From Desulfovibrio sp. (GTDB taxonomy: Bacteria > Desulfobacterota > Desulfovibrionia > Desulfovibrionales > Desulfovibrionaceae): a stretch of DNA of 36,986 nt. Of the stretch, positions 14,866 through 23,848 are shown piece by piece. The position numbers and the translations under genes were made by a program. Every line of letters begins with the position of its first letter. The stretch's first letter is position 1. Location: positions 1 to 36,986 of the forward strand of contig JAISXC010000133.1 in the NCBI GenBank assembly GCA_031270875.1, given 5' to 3'. A model generated the notes under the pieces. That model was given only the letters and a program-made list of their open reading frames with translations. It did no database searches and had not been told where the DNA came from.

Positions 14866-16233
14866 ATGGGATTTTTTTCCGCTGTGAAACGCATTTTCGG
14901 CGGGGGGACGTCCGCCGGAGGGGCAGGGCGCGGGCCTGAAGCCCAGCGCGGGGAAATTACGCCGGTTTTGCCCGATGCGGGGGAGGGGAATCCCCCTGAC
15001 GCCGACGCCGCCCTGACCTTGCGCTTGCGGGAGGCTGAACCCCGGCTCTCGGCCTGGCTCGCCGTTATTCTGGAAGGAGTGGACACGGCGGGCGGGCTGC
15101 TCAATGAGCGCCTGCTTTTTCTTTTGCGCGCCCTTGACACACCCGGGGGGGAAGCGCAAGCCTTTGTGCGTGAATTTGACGAATGGCTCAAGCGCATGGA
15201 ATACCGACGGATTGAGGAATTTCACTCCGAATTGCAGTATCGTCTGGCCCTGGCCTTGGATTTGGAAGATGAAGAGGACGAGCGCGGCCGTCTTTTCCTG
15301 AAAATCAGCGAAGGGCTGGCCCGCACACGGGAACACCTGACGCGCCGGCTGGACGCGCTTTTTTCCGGACACGGGGAACTTGATGAAAAATTCTGGGAGA
15401 ATATGGAAGAACTCTTTATCATGGCCGATATGGGTTATGAAACTTCGCTCGCCCTTGTGGAACGTTTGAAAGCCGCGGCCCGGCGTGAAGGCATCAGCCA
15501 GGCCGTTTCCGTCCGCGATGTGCTGCGCCGTGAAGTGGAAGCGATTTTTTCCGTGCCGCGTCGCATCACCGCGGTAAATTCTCCGGAAGTAGTGCTGATG
15601 GTGGGTGTGAACGGAGTGGGCAAAACCACGACCATCGGCAAGCTGGCCCACCGTGCCCGTCTGCGGGGCAAAAAAGTGATGATCGCGGCGGCTGACACTT
15701 TTCGCGCCGCGGCCATTGAACAGTTACAGGTATGGGCGGAGCGCGCCGGCGCGCTTTTCCATGCCGGACCGGCGGGCGCGGAACCGGCGGCCGTCGCGTA
15801 TGAAGCCGTGGAGGCGGCCATAAGGGCCGGAGTGGACGTGCTTTTCGTGGATACGGCAGGGCGCCTGCAGACCAAAACCAATCTGATGGAAGAATTGACC
15901 AAAATTCGTCAGGTGCTCGGCAAAAAGCATCCCGGCGCGCCGCACCGCACCATACTTGTCATTGACGCGACAACGGGGCAGAACGCGCTGTCGCAGACGA
16001 AATTTTTCAAAGCGTTCTCCGGCGTTGACGAGCTCGTTTTGACAAAGCTCGACGGAACAGCCAAGGGAGGCATTGCCATAGCCGTGGCCCTGGAGCATTC
16101 ATTGCCCATCAGCTTCGTGGGGCTTGGCGAAAAGCTTGAGGACTTGCGGCCCTTCAGCGGCGCGGATTACGCCGCCGCCCTGCTTGGGGAAAAACAGGAA
16201 CGGCGTGGGATGAAAACGCCTGAAGGCAGGTAG
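14866..16233 (+). CDS. ftsY: Signal recognition particle receptor FtsY
   Basis: A 455-residue SRP receptor GTPase that docks SRP-ribosome complexes at the inner membrane. An acidic, poorly conserved A domain (about 1-150) precedes the helical N domain (about 155-235) and the G domain. The latter carries GVNGVGKTT (247-255), DTFRAAA (277-283), the DTAGR loop, and TKLDG for guanine recognition. ATG 14866 follows AAAGGAG by six bases. The frame is open upstream through queF to 14332, but that part overlaps a real gene in another frame and is not used. The next gene begins seven bases after its stop. Confidence 0.96.
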   Translation: MGFFSAVKRIFGGGTSAGGAGRGPEAQRGEITPVLPDAGEGNPPDADAALTLRLREAEPRLSAWLAVILEGVDTAGGLLNERLLFLLRALDTPGGEAQAFVREFDEWLKRMEYRRIEEFHSELQYRLALALDLEDEEDERGRLFLKISEGLARTREHLTRRLDALFSGHGELDEKFWENMEELFIMADMGYETSLALVERLKAAARREGISQAVSVRDVLRREVEAIFSVPRRITAVNSPEVVLMVGVNGVGKTTTIGKLAHRARLRGKKVMIAAADTFRAAAIEQLQVWAERAGALFHAGPAGAEPAAVAYEAVEAAIRAGVDVLFVDTAGRLQTKTNLMEELTKIRQVLGKKHPGAPHRTILVIDATTGQNALSQTKFFKAFSGVDELVLTKLDGTAKGGIAIAVALEHSLPISFVGLGEKLEDLRPFSGADYAAALLGEKQERRGMKTPEGR

Positions 16234-16240
16234 GGCACAC

Positions 16241-17806
16241 ATGTTTGTCAAGGTGTTGCTGCTCGTCGTGTTTTTTGTCGTCATGACAGGGATCGGATTC
16301 TATTTTCGCAAACGCAATACGGACGTCGACAGTTTTGTGCTGGGCGGCCGCTCCATCGGGCCGTGGCTGACAGCTTTCGCCTACGGAACGTCATATTTTT
16401 CCGCAGTGGTTTTTGTGGGATACGCCGGACAGTTTGGTTGGAAATTCGGCATTTCCGCGGTGTGGATCGGTCTCGGCAACGCCATGATCGGTTCGTTGCT
16501 GGCCTGGGTGGTTCTGGGGCGCCGTACCCGCATCATGACACGGCATCTCGACAGCGCCACCATGCCGGAGTTTTTCGGCGAACGTTTTCGTTCACGCGGC
16601 ATCAAAATCGGCGCTTCGGTCATTACCTTCATTTTTCTGGTTCCCTACACGGCTTCGCTGTATAACGGCCTGTCGCGGCTCTTTTCCATGGCTTTCGGAG
16701 TGGACTTCACCATCTGCATCGCGGCCATGGCGGTGTTGACCGGCGTGTACGTCATTGCCGGGGGGTACGTCGCCACGGCCGTCAACGATTTCATCCAGGG
16801 CATCATCATGCTTGTCGGCATTGTCGCCGTGGTGGCGGCCGTGCTGCAGGCGAACGGCGGTTTCATGAATTCCCTGCATCTGCTCGCGCGGGTGAACGAC
16901 GCCGCCGTGTCCGACATGCCCGGCGTGTTCGCTTCCTTTTTCGGGCCGGATCCCTTGAACCTGCTGGGCGTTGTTCTTCTCACCTCGGTGGGGACCTGGG
17001 GCTTGCCGCAGATGGTGCAGAAATTTTATGCCATCAAGTCGGAAAAAAGCATCAAAAAGGGTACTGTCATCTCCACTGTTTTCGCTGTGGTGGTATCCGG
17101 CGGCTGCTACTTTCTGGGCGGATTCGGGCGCCTGTTTTCCGACAGGGTGAATGTGGCGGCGGAAGGTTTCGATTCCATCATTCCGGCCATGCTCTCGGGC
17201 TTTTCCCCGTTGCTCATCGCCGTCGTGGTGATGCTGGTGCTGTCCGCGTCGATGTCAACGCTTTCGTCGCTGGTGATGACGTCAGCCTCCACATTCACCC
17301 TGGATTTCCTCAGGGGGACTGTGTTCAAAAAAATGGATGATGCGCTGCAACTGCGCGTCATTCGTATACTGATTGCCGTTTTTGTCTTGGTTTCCGCGGT
17401 TATCGCCATTATCCAATACAAAGGCGGCATCTCCTTTATCGCGCAACTCATGGGCATTTCCTGGGGAGCTCTGGCCGGAGCCTTTCTGGCGCCTTTTCTG
17501 TACGGCCTCTACTGGAGGCGCACAACAGGCTCCGCCGTATGGGCATGTTTTCTGTTCAGCACGCTGCTTATGTGTTCCAACATTCTTTTTCGCGCCGGTT
17601 TCCCCCCCTTGCTGCAATCGCCCATCAACGCCGGCGCGTTTGCGATGCTGGCCGGACTTTTCATCGTTCCGCTGGTCAGCCTGTGCACGCGGCCCCCGTT
17701 ACCGCGGCAGGTTGACGCCATGTTTTCCTGCTATGAGCGACCCGTGACGGTGAGAGTTCAGGAATCCCTCGGCGGGCCGCCGGAGGGAAAGGACAAGGCC
17801 GCGTGA
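16241..17806 (+). CDS. Sodium:solute symporter family (SSS) transporter
   Basis: A 521-residue membrane protein with about 13 hydrophobic helices, of the family that couples Na+ influx to uptake of amino acids, sugars or organic acids. Family features are the N-terminal DVDSFVLGGRSIGPWLTAFAYGTSYFSA segment and the VYVIAGGYVATAVNDFIQGIIM block, corresponding to the classical GG.....TD..Q signature (here N for T). The AYGTSYFSA and SASMSTLSSLVMTSAS stretches hold the predicted Na+-site serines. It starts seven bases after ftsY, so it may be expressed with it, though no functional link is apparent. The substrate cannot be told from sequence. Confidence 0.88.
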   Translation: MFVKVLLLVVFFVVMTGIGFYFRKRNTDVDSFVLGGRSIGPWLTAFAYGTSYFSAVVFVGYAGQFGWKFGISAVWIGLGNAMIGSLLAWVVLGRRTRIMTRHLDSATMPEFFGERFRSRGIKIGASVITFIFLVPYTASLYNGLSRLFSMAFGVDFTICIAAMAVLTGVYVIAGGYVATAVNDFIQGIIMLVGIVAVVAAVLQANGGFMNSLHLLARVNDAAVSDMPGVFASFFGPDPLNLLGVVLLTSVGTWGLPQMVQKFYAIKSEKSIKKGTVISTVFAVVVSGGCYFLGGFGRLFSDRVNVAAEGFDSIIPAMLSGFSPLLIAVVVMLVLSASMSTLSSLVMTSASTFTLDFLRGTVFKKMDDALQLRVIRILIAVFVLVSAVIAIIQYKGGISFIAQLMGISWGALAGAFLAPFLYGLYWRRTTGSAVWACFLFSTLLMCSNILFRAGFPPLLQSPINAGAFAMLAGLFIVPLVSLCTRPPLPRQVDAMFSCYERPVTVRVQESLGGPPEGKDKAA

Positions 17807-17863
17807 CCCGAAAAATGTTTCGCGTATCGTGAAGTTGTAACTGGCCGGTTGAAGGGAAAAACA

Positions 17864-18361
17864 GTGAAATGGGTCACTCATCAGGCGGCGGCCGTGACGG
17901 CGGCCCTGGCTCTTGACCTGCCGCCGGCGGGCGTACTGGCCGCCTGGGGCGGGGCCGTGCTGCCGGATGTGCTGGATCAGCGCCTCTCCGGCCTTGTCCT
18001 GACGCCGCGCGGCCGACAGCGGGCCTTCAACCGCATCCATCGCGGCGCAACCCATTGGTTCGGCTGGTGGATCGTCCTGTTCGCTGGGGCTATGGCGGCG
18101 CATATTTCTCCCCCTTTGCAGGTAATGCTGGCAGGGCTGGGTTTCGGCGGTTTGAGCCATGTGTTTCTGGATATGTGCACACCACGGGGCGTGCCCTTGC
18201 GGCCGTTTTCCCGCGCGGGGCGTTTTTCACTCAATCTTTGCTCCACCGGCGGCCTGGGCGAATACTGCTTTCTGGCCTGCGTCGTCGCGGCGGCGTTGTT
18301 TTTTCTGCGGGAGGACGCGCTGTGCATGGCGCTGAGGCTGACGCGATACGGGTTGTTTTGA
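17864..18361 (+). CDS. YdjM-like inner-membrane metal-dependent hydrolase family protein (DUF457)
   Basis: A 165-residue membrane protein of the LexA-regulated YdjM family. The putative metal-binding residues are typical: an early THQ, LPDVLDQ in the second segment, then FNRIHRGATHW and GFGGLSHVFLDMCTPRGVPL, with His and Asp at the membrane face. Four hydrophobic segments are visible. I use GTG 17864, which has AAGGGA at good spacing; a TTG at 17849 is in frame. The enzymatic activity of this family has not been established as far as I know, so hydrolase is only a label. It follows the symporter gene by 57 bases. Confidence 0.78.
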   Translation: MKWVTHQAAAVTAALALDLPPAGVLAAWGGAVLPDVLDQRLSGLVLTPRGRQRAFNRIHRGATHWFGWWIVLFAGAMAAHISPPLQVMLAGLGFGGLSHVFLDMCTPRGVPLRPFSRAGRFSLNLCSTGGLGEYCFLACVVAAALFFLREDALCMALRLTRYGLF

Positions 18362-18436
18362 CTTTTCCGGATCAGGGCATGAAATTGTTTTGCCGACGCC
18401 CCGGCGGCCGCGGGGAACATTTCAGCGAGATCTCTC

Positions 18437-18465
18437 TTGACAGCCCTGCACCGGCAGTATATACA
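18437..18465 (+). promoter_or_regulatory. Strong sigma70 promoter for tRNA-Gly and tRNA-Cys
   Basis: A perfect -35 TTGACA (18437-18442) and TATACA (18460-18465) are separated by 17 bases. Transcription would begin near 18472, a few bases before tRNA-Gly. Confidence 0.75.
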
Positions 18466-18477
18466 GTCAACTCCCAA

Positions 18478-18553
<76 letters not shown>

Positions 18554-18557
18554 TACC

Positions 18558-18631
<74 letters not shown>

Positions 18632-18755
18632 AAAACAAATTCCCGGGCGTTTCCTGAAGTCAGTTTTTCCCGCGACTGTAGGCAAACGTCTTTTTACGTC
18701 TCCCGAAGCAGCATAGCGTGGCCGGCCTCAAATTTTGTTCCCCCCGCAAACCGTT

Positions 18756-19739
18756 TCATCCCGCGCCGGCCATGACGCGATTTCTGCCCGACGCCTTGGC
18801 CCTGTAGAGGTTTTCGTCCGCTTTCTGCAGACAGCGCGCGAGGCAGGCTTCCACATCGCTGTCCGCATTGCAGGCCTCAAACTCCGCCAGACCGAAGCTG
18901 GCCGTAACTTGCAGCTTGTTCTCTTCAAACTCCACGCGCATCGTCTCGACAGCGGCGCGCAGGCGTTCGGTTGCCGAAAGGCCCTGCTTCATGAGGGTAT
19001 TCGGCATCACAAGGACAAATTCTTCCCCCCCGTACCTGAAACAAAAGTCCGTCGGACGCAGCATTGCGGCCAGTCGGCCGGCAAAGGCGCGCAAAACCTC
19101 ATCCCCGCACAAATGCCCGTACGTGTCGTTGAATTTTTTGAAATGGTCAATGTCGCACATGATCAGCACGCCGTTGCCGGACGGGTTGGCCTCGCGCGAG
19201 AACAACTTTTTCGCGAGCTGGGAGAAAGCCTTGCGGTTGTAAATGCCTGTGAGCCCGTCTCTGAGAGACATATCCTTGTATTCTTCCGTCTCATGAACGA
19301 GCGTCGCAATCCTGCCGGCAAGCTGCTCCGCCATCTGGTTGAAGGCGACGGAAAACTCCCCGAGAAAATCGACCCGGTGTTTGTATTCCCCGGCGGCGAT
19401 GCGTTGCGCCTGCCATGTCAAATGTCGCAGATTGGACTGAAAGGCTTTCAACGACCCCATCGTAAATCCGCGTTCGCCGGAGGCGAACTCAAGATCTCCT
19501 CTCGACAGGGACGCCGTCATTTCCCGTATGCCCCAGAGCATATTGTGCATATCCCGCGCGTTCCTGATGCAGGCAAATTCCTCCGGCAGCTCTGTGATTT
19601 TGCAATTCGGCAGACTGACAATCGAATAGAAATGCTTCACCAGGCGCGCAATGTATTCACTGTCGAATACAGAAGGCGCGCCATCCTTTGGAGCAGGCGC
19701 AACTGTTTCGACGACGGAGCGGTTCGTCATCTCTTCCAT
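18756..19739 (-). CDS. Diguanylate cyclase (GGDEF) with HAMP-like linker
   Basis: A 327-residue protein whose C-terminal half (about 165-320) is a complete GGDEF domain that makes cyclic di-GMP. The segments GLTGIYNRKAF, CDIDHFKKFNDTYGHLCGDEVL and the active-site RYGGEEF are intact. An RPTD inhibitory I-site lies exactly five residues before GGEEF, so product feedback is likely. Upstream, AGEYKHRVDFLGEFSVAFNQMAEQL is HAMP-like, but I see no transmembrane helix, so it is probably cytosolic. It starts 11 bases after the V4R gene. The pair probably forms a sensor-output unit. Confidence 0.92.
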   Translation of the reverse strand: MEEMTNRSVVETVAPAPKDGAPSVFDSEYIARLVKHFYSIVSLPNCKITELPEEFACIRNARDMHNMLWGIREMTASLSRGDLEFASGERGFTMGSLKAFQSNLRHLTWQAQRIAAGEYKHRVDFLGEFSVAFNQMAEQLAGRIATLVHETEEYKDMSLRDGLTGIYNRKAFSQLAKKLFSREANPSGNGVLIMCDIDHFKKFNDTYGHLCGDEVLRAFAGRLAAMLRPTDFCFRYGGEEFVLVMPNTLMKQGLSATERLRAAVETMRVEFEENKLQVTASFGLAEFEACNADSDVEACLARCLQKADENLYRAKASGRNRVMAGAG

Positions 19740-19750
19740 ACCGGAAATGC

Positions 19751-20266
19751 TCAGGCGGGTCTTACCTCAAAGCGGCAGGTACGGTCGCCTGTGCACCAGC
19801 AGTCAATCTCCTTGACATCATATTCCTCGCCCGAAAAGGCGTTAAAGACGCCCGCGATAAAGCCTTCATCATAGGTGCAGACGGCATGACCCATGTCGGG
19901 CAGACCGGAGCAGTCCAGATCTTCGGCGACGGTCAAAAGGAAATGCAATTTGTCCGCGTCCGCGCTTTCAACGCGCAGAATGCCGACATTCAGATCCAGC
20001 AGAAGCTGTTTCACTTTTTCCACGTAGTCATAAAGGGATTCCGTCTGGCCGATGAATTTTTCCGACAGAGCTTTGCCTGCCAGATAGCCGGCCCTGTACA
20101 AAAGCCTGTCGGCCTTTTCCGTGCCGAATTCTTCTTCCAGAACGTCTCGCAGCGCGTACTGGAAAAGCCGGTATACTTCCACCCGCGTTGTGTTGCCAAG
20201 ATTGGGCCGCCCTTCTTCAAGATCGCCGATAAAATCCCATGAAAATTTATACATTCTTTCCGGCAT
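19751..20266 (-). CDS. V4R (4-vinyl reductase) domain protein, small-ligand sensor
   Basis: A 171-residue protein carrying a V4R domain over most of its length, ending in the diagnostic CWCTGDRTCRFEV, whose cysteines may bind metal. V4R domains bind small ligands such as phenolics or tetrapyrrole precursors and are found in the sensor regions of XylR/DmpR-type activators and in bacteriochlorophyll synthesis. ATG 20266 has AAGGAGGG seven bases upstream. It overlaps no other domain and is followed immediately by the GGDEF gene, so it probably feeds ligand or metal status into cyclic di-GMP synthesis. The ligand is unknown. Confidence 0.82.
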   Translation of the reverse strand: MPERMYKFSWDFIGDLEEGRPNLGNTTRVEVYRLFQYALRDVLEEEFGTEKADRLLYRAGYLAGKALSEKFIGQTESLYDYVEKVKQLLLDLNVGILRVESADADKLHFLLTVAEDLDCSGLPDMGHAVCTYDEGFIAGVFNAFSGEEYDVKEIDCWCTGDRTCRFEVRPA

Positions 20267-20292
20267 GATAGTACCCTCCTTGCAAAATAATG

Positions 20293-20317
20293 GCACCACG
20301 AAAGCACCACGCACCAC
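20293..20317. repeat. Three copies of GCACCAC upstream of the V4R gene
   Basis: GCACCAC occurs at 20293-20299, 20304-20310 and 20311-20317, 27-51 bases before the V4R start codon. Repeated heptamers in a leader could be protein-binding sites; spacing (11 and 7) is irregular, so chance is possible. Confidence 0.4.
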
Positions 20318-20361
20318 AGCCGTAGTTTCCATGAATATTCCGAGAACATAGTCCTCAACGG

Positions 20362-21375
20362 TCAGAAAGGTAAAGAAGAATTTTTACTCCCGGGCATGAC
20401 ATCGGGCAATTTTTCGACAGCTTTCCGCCCCCGCCAGGGCGGCAGACACGCAAAAACGGTGCCGTCAGGCAAGACCACACGCGCGGCGTGCAGAAACATC
20501 CGCCCCGCGCTGTCCGCCCCGTATTTTGCGTCGCCCAGTACAGGATGCCCCAAGGCGGCCAGTTGCGCCCGAATCTGATGAGTCCGGCCCGTGAGAGTGC
20601 GTATCTGCAACAGGCTCATTTCCGGCCGGATTTTCAGCGCCCGCACAAAACACAAGGCTTCGCGGGAAGAGGCGCGGCCGTCCAGCGGCAATGCGACACG
20701 CACTTTTTCAAATCCCGCCACTTTCTGCTTGCGCAGATCATGACGCAACAGGCGAATGCCTTCAAAGGGCCAGCCGCCGCGCGCCCAGGCCAGATATTCC
20801 TTGAGCATCCGGCGCTCGCGCAACGCGCCGTGAAGCTTTTGCAACGCTCTGTATGAAGCGGCGATCAGCAGCACGCCGGATGTGTCCTTGTCCAGCCTGT
20901 GCGCGGGTACCGGTATAAAGGGCGCGCCGGCATAACGCGCGGCCAGCCGCGCGGCAAGGCTGTCGCTGTGGCCGGTTCCGCCGTGCGTCGGCAGGCCCGG
21001 CGCCTTATACAGAGCCCAGATGTCTCCTTTATGGCCTATGCTTGCCAAAAACGGCGAATTTTCAGGACTATCGGGCAAAACGGCATAATACGGCGGGAGG
21101 ACCGGGCGATCAACGGCAGACGCGGACAGCGTTTTTTTCCCCTCGAACATGTCAAGGGCGAAAGGCGGCAGGCGGACGCCGTCATCCGTTTGCACCCGCG
21201 CAAAATGTTTGACACGTCTGCCGTTAAGACGAATTTGCCCGGTGCGCAGCCAGCGCTGCAGCAAAGCCCGCGGCAGGCATGTGCGGCGTTCCAGAAAGCG
21301 CAAAAGCTTCAGGCCGCTTTCCGTCTCATGCGCAACAAGAATGTTGAATGCGGGAGATTGTCGATCAGCGCTCAT
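20362..21375 (-). CDS. RluA-family 23S rRNA pseudouridine synthase
   Basis: A 337-residue pseudouridine synthase of the RluC/RluD group. An S4 RNA-binding domain (about 20-70) precedes the catalytic domain, where HRLDKDTSG at 159-167 contains the nucleophile Asp162; RTLTGRTHQIRAQLAALGHPVLGDAKYG is the other hallmark. A roughly 20-residue insert between S4 and catalytic domains (SPENSPFLASIGHKG) is unusual. ATG 21375 lies inside the end of hypF (11-base overlap), suggesting coupled translation; the frame further upstream merely runs antisense to nothing useful and is ignored. The target uridine cannot be predicted reliably. Confidence 0.9.
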   Translation of the reverse strand: MSADRQSPAFNILVAHETESGLKLLRFLERRTCLPRALLQRWLRTGQIRLNGRRVKHFARVQTDDGVRLPPFALDMFEGKKTLSASAVDRPVLPPYYAVLPDSPENSPFLASIGHKGDIWALYKAPGLPTHGGTGHSDSLAARLAARYAGAPFIPVPAHRLDKDTSGVLLIAASYRALQKLHGALRERRMLKEYLAWARGGWPFEGIRLLRHDLRKQKVAGFEKVRVALPLDGRASSREALCFVRALKIRPEMSLLQIRTLTGRTHQIRAQLAALGHPVLGDAKYGADSAGRMFLHAARVVLPDGTVFACLPPWRGRKAVEKLPDVMPGSKNSSLPF

Positions 21376-23773
21376 CTTGCAGCATTCTGCGGCCCCATAC
21401 GGCCTGCCCCAGGGAAAGCCCCCCGTCGCCGGGCGGCAGTTCGTGATGCACAAGCGGCTCAAGACCGCGTTGGCGCAGGCAAAGCGGCAGCAGCAGGGCC
21501 ATGATACCGTTCTGCATGACCCCGCCCGACAAACCGACCTTGCCGACCTTCGCGGTTGACGCGGCGCGCGCGGCCATATCCGCCAGTCCCCATGCCAGGG
21601 AGGCATGAAAACGGGCCGCAATGACGCCAACAGACTCTTCTTTCCGTCGGGCTTCCATCACGCAGGCAAAAAGATGCGCACTGTCCAGATTGAGCAGGCC
21701 ATCGCGCTCAATCAGCGGCAAGGCCCAACAAAAGCCACCGCCCGTGCCGCGGGCGGCAAAATCCGCCACCAGTCCGGCATCGGCGGCGGATTCCAGCCGC
21801 ATTGCGGCCTGCCCCTCGTAGCTTGTGACAAGGCAAAGGCCCAATTGCGCGGCCACCGCGTCGAAAAGACGACCGCAGCTTGATGTTTGCGGGCAATTCA
21901 GGCCGCAGGCCAGCATTTCTCGTACGGCGCGGGCGGCATGGGCGTATTTTCCTTCCCAGGGCGCGGCGCTCTCCCGGCTTGAGCCGCACTGTTCCCGCAG
22001 GGCAAGCGCGCAACGCCAGGGTTCGCGTATGACGGCATCCCCGCCGGGCAGGGCAAAAGGGGAAAGACGTCCCACACGCCGCCACCGCGCGCGGGAAATG
22101 TCCATCAGGATTGCCTCCCCCCCCCAGATAGTGCCGTCATCGCCAAGACCGGCGCCGTCCAGGCACAGGGCAAGGGCCGCGTCATAACAGTTGTTTTCCG
22201 CAAGCACCGCGGCGGCATGAGCCGCGTGGTGCTGAAGCCTCCAGAGAGGCAGCCCCTCTTCAGCGGCACGCTGGCAGGCATAACGACTGGCAAGGAAATC
22301 CGGATGCGAATCGCACACAATGGCTTGGGGCCGTATTTCCAGCAGCGCTTCCAGCCGTTCGACGACTTCCTCATAATAATCCATGGTGACGGGATTTTCC
22401 AGATCACCGATGTGCTGTCCCACAAAGGCCTGGTTCACGCGTGTGAGGCAAATGGTACTCTTGAGTTCAGCCCCGGCTCCCAGCACCGCCGGCCCGTCTT
22501 GCGGCAGAAAAACCGGATGCGGCACATAACCGCGCGCGCGGCGGAGGAACAGCGGCCTGAGCGGGATGTCATCGGACGGCGGCGGGAAGCGGGAAGAGCC
22601 CAACGGCGCAGCCGGCGCAAGGGCAATCACGCTGTCATCCACACGCGTGAGAATATCCCTGTCGTGAAGCAGAAAGGCGTCGGCCATGCCGGCAAGGCGC
22701 GACAGGGCTTCACGGTTGCCAAGACAAATAGGCTCTCCGCAGGGGTTGGCCGAAGTCATCACCAGCACCGGCGGTAATGGAGCAAGCCCGGAAAGACAGT
22801 CAAAAAGCGCTGCATGAAGCGGCGTATAGGGCAGCATCAGGCCAAAATTCCTCACATCCGGAGCCACATCCCGGGGGAGGGGGCAAGCCTCGCGGCGGGG
22901 GCAGAGGACCACGGGATTTTCCGGACTTTGCAGCAGCGCTTCATGCTCAGGACTCAGGACGCACAGCGTCCGCGCCGCGGCGAGATCGCCCGTCATCAGT
23001 GCCAGAGGCTTGTGAGGACGCAGTTTGCGCCGCCTGAGCTCGCTCACGCTCACGCCGTCGCGCGCGTCGCAGGCCAGATGAAAACCGCCAAGACCCTTGA
23101 GAGCCAGGATTCCTCCCGAAAGCAGAACCCGGCAGGCCCGGGCAAGGGCGTCGCGCTGGTTTGCCGCCGTGGGAACGCTTTTTGATGCGTTTGCGGGCAC
23201 AAACCACAAATGCGGACCACAGACGGGACAGGCGATGGGCTGCGCGTGAAAACGCCTGTCAGCGGGATTTGTGTATTCCGTGGCGCAGTCGGAACAAAGG
23301 GGAAAACAGTCCATTGTGGTGGTTGCCCTGTCATAAGGGATGGCGCGCGTGATGCTGTAGCGCGGTCCGCAGTTGGTGCAGTTTGTGAAAGGATAGGAGA
23401 AACGGCGGTTGGCCGGATCGCGCATTTCCAGGCGGCAATCCGCGCAAATGCCCATGTCCGGGCTGACCAGCACACTGTGTCCGGCATGACCGGAGCTGCG
23501 GCCTATGACGAAATTCTCTTCCTCCGGCAGAAACGGCATATCTTTCCCGCTCAGAGCCACAATGCGGGCCAGAGGCGGCGCTTCCGCCAGCAGGCGGTGT
23601 TCGAAGCGCGCGACACCCGCGCCGTCGCCCTGCACTTCGATGCGCACGCCCTCGGAAGTGTTGCCCACAAACCCGGTAAGTCTTTCCTCCCGCGCCAGCC
23701 TGAAGACAAAAGGACGCAGACCCACGCCCTGTACCTGACCTGCTGCAATAAGAGAGCGGCGTATGATTTTCAT
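21365..23773 (-). CDS. hypF: NiFe-hydrogenase maturation carbamoyltransferase HypF
   Basis: An 802-residue HypF, which activates carbamoyl phosphate and passes the carbamoyl group to HypE as precursor of the cyanide ligands of NiFe hydrogenases. Domains in order: acylphosphatase (1 to about 90, with GQVQGVGLRP and FVGN); two zinc fingers (Cys110, 113, 132, 135 and Cys160, 163, 182, 185); a YrdC-like adenylation domain; and a Kae1-like carbamoyltransferase domain with LQHHAAHAAAVLAENN and LCLDGAGLGDDG. Start at ATG 23773 has no obvious ribosome site; ATG 23809 is in frame but would add 12 unconserved residues. Other hyp genes are not present. It overlaps the pseudouridine synthase gene. Confidence 0.95.
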   Translation of the reverse strand: MKIIRRSLIAAGQVQGVGLRPFVFRLAREERLTGFVGNTSEGVRIEVQGDGAGVARFEHRLLAEAPPLARIVALSGKDMPFLPEEENFVIGRSSGHAGHSVLVSPDMGICADCRLEMRDPANRRFSYPFTNCTNCGPRYSITRAIPYDRATTTMDCFPLCSDCATEYTNPADRRFHAQPIACPVCGPHLWFVPANASKSVPTAANQRDALARACRVLLSGGILALKGLGGFHLACDARDGVSVSELRRRKLRPHKPLALMTGDLAAARTLCVLSPEHEALLQSPENPVVLCPRREACPLPRDVAPDVRNFGLMLPYTPLHAALFDCLSGLAPLPPVLVMTSANPCGEPICLGNREALSRLAGMADAFLLHDRDILTRVDDSVIALAPAAPLGSSRFPPPSDDIPLRPLFLRRARGYVPHPVFLPQDGPAVLGAGAELKSTICLTRVNQAFVGQHIGDLENPVTMDYYEEVVERLEALLEIRPQAIVCDSHPDFLASRYACQRAAEEGLPLWRLQHHAAHAAAVLAENNCYDAALALCLDGAGLGDDGTIWGGEAILMDISRARWRRVGRLSPFALPGGDAVIREPWRCALALREQCGSSRESAAPWEGKYAHAARAVREMLACGLNCPQTSSCGRLFDAVAAQLGLCLVTSYEGQAAMRLESAADAGLVADFAARGTGGGFCWALPLIERDGLLNLDSAHLFACVMEARRKEESVGVIAARFHASLAWGLADMAARAASTAKVGKVGLSGGVMQNGIMALLLPLCLRQRGLEPLVHHELPPGDGGLSLGQAVWGRRMLQDER

Positions 23774-23848
23774 ATGATTCGGTATGCCACCGGCTCCCTT
23801 ACAGGGCAAGGGATGGATCGAAAATATGCCGGAAATGCCTGGGCAGAC

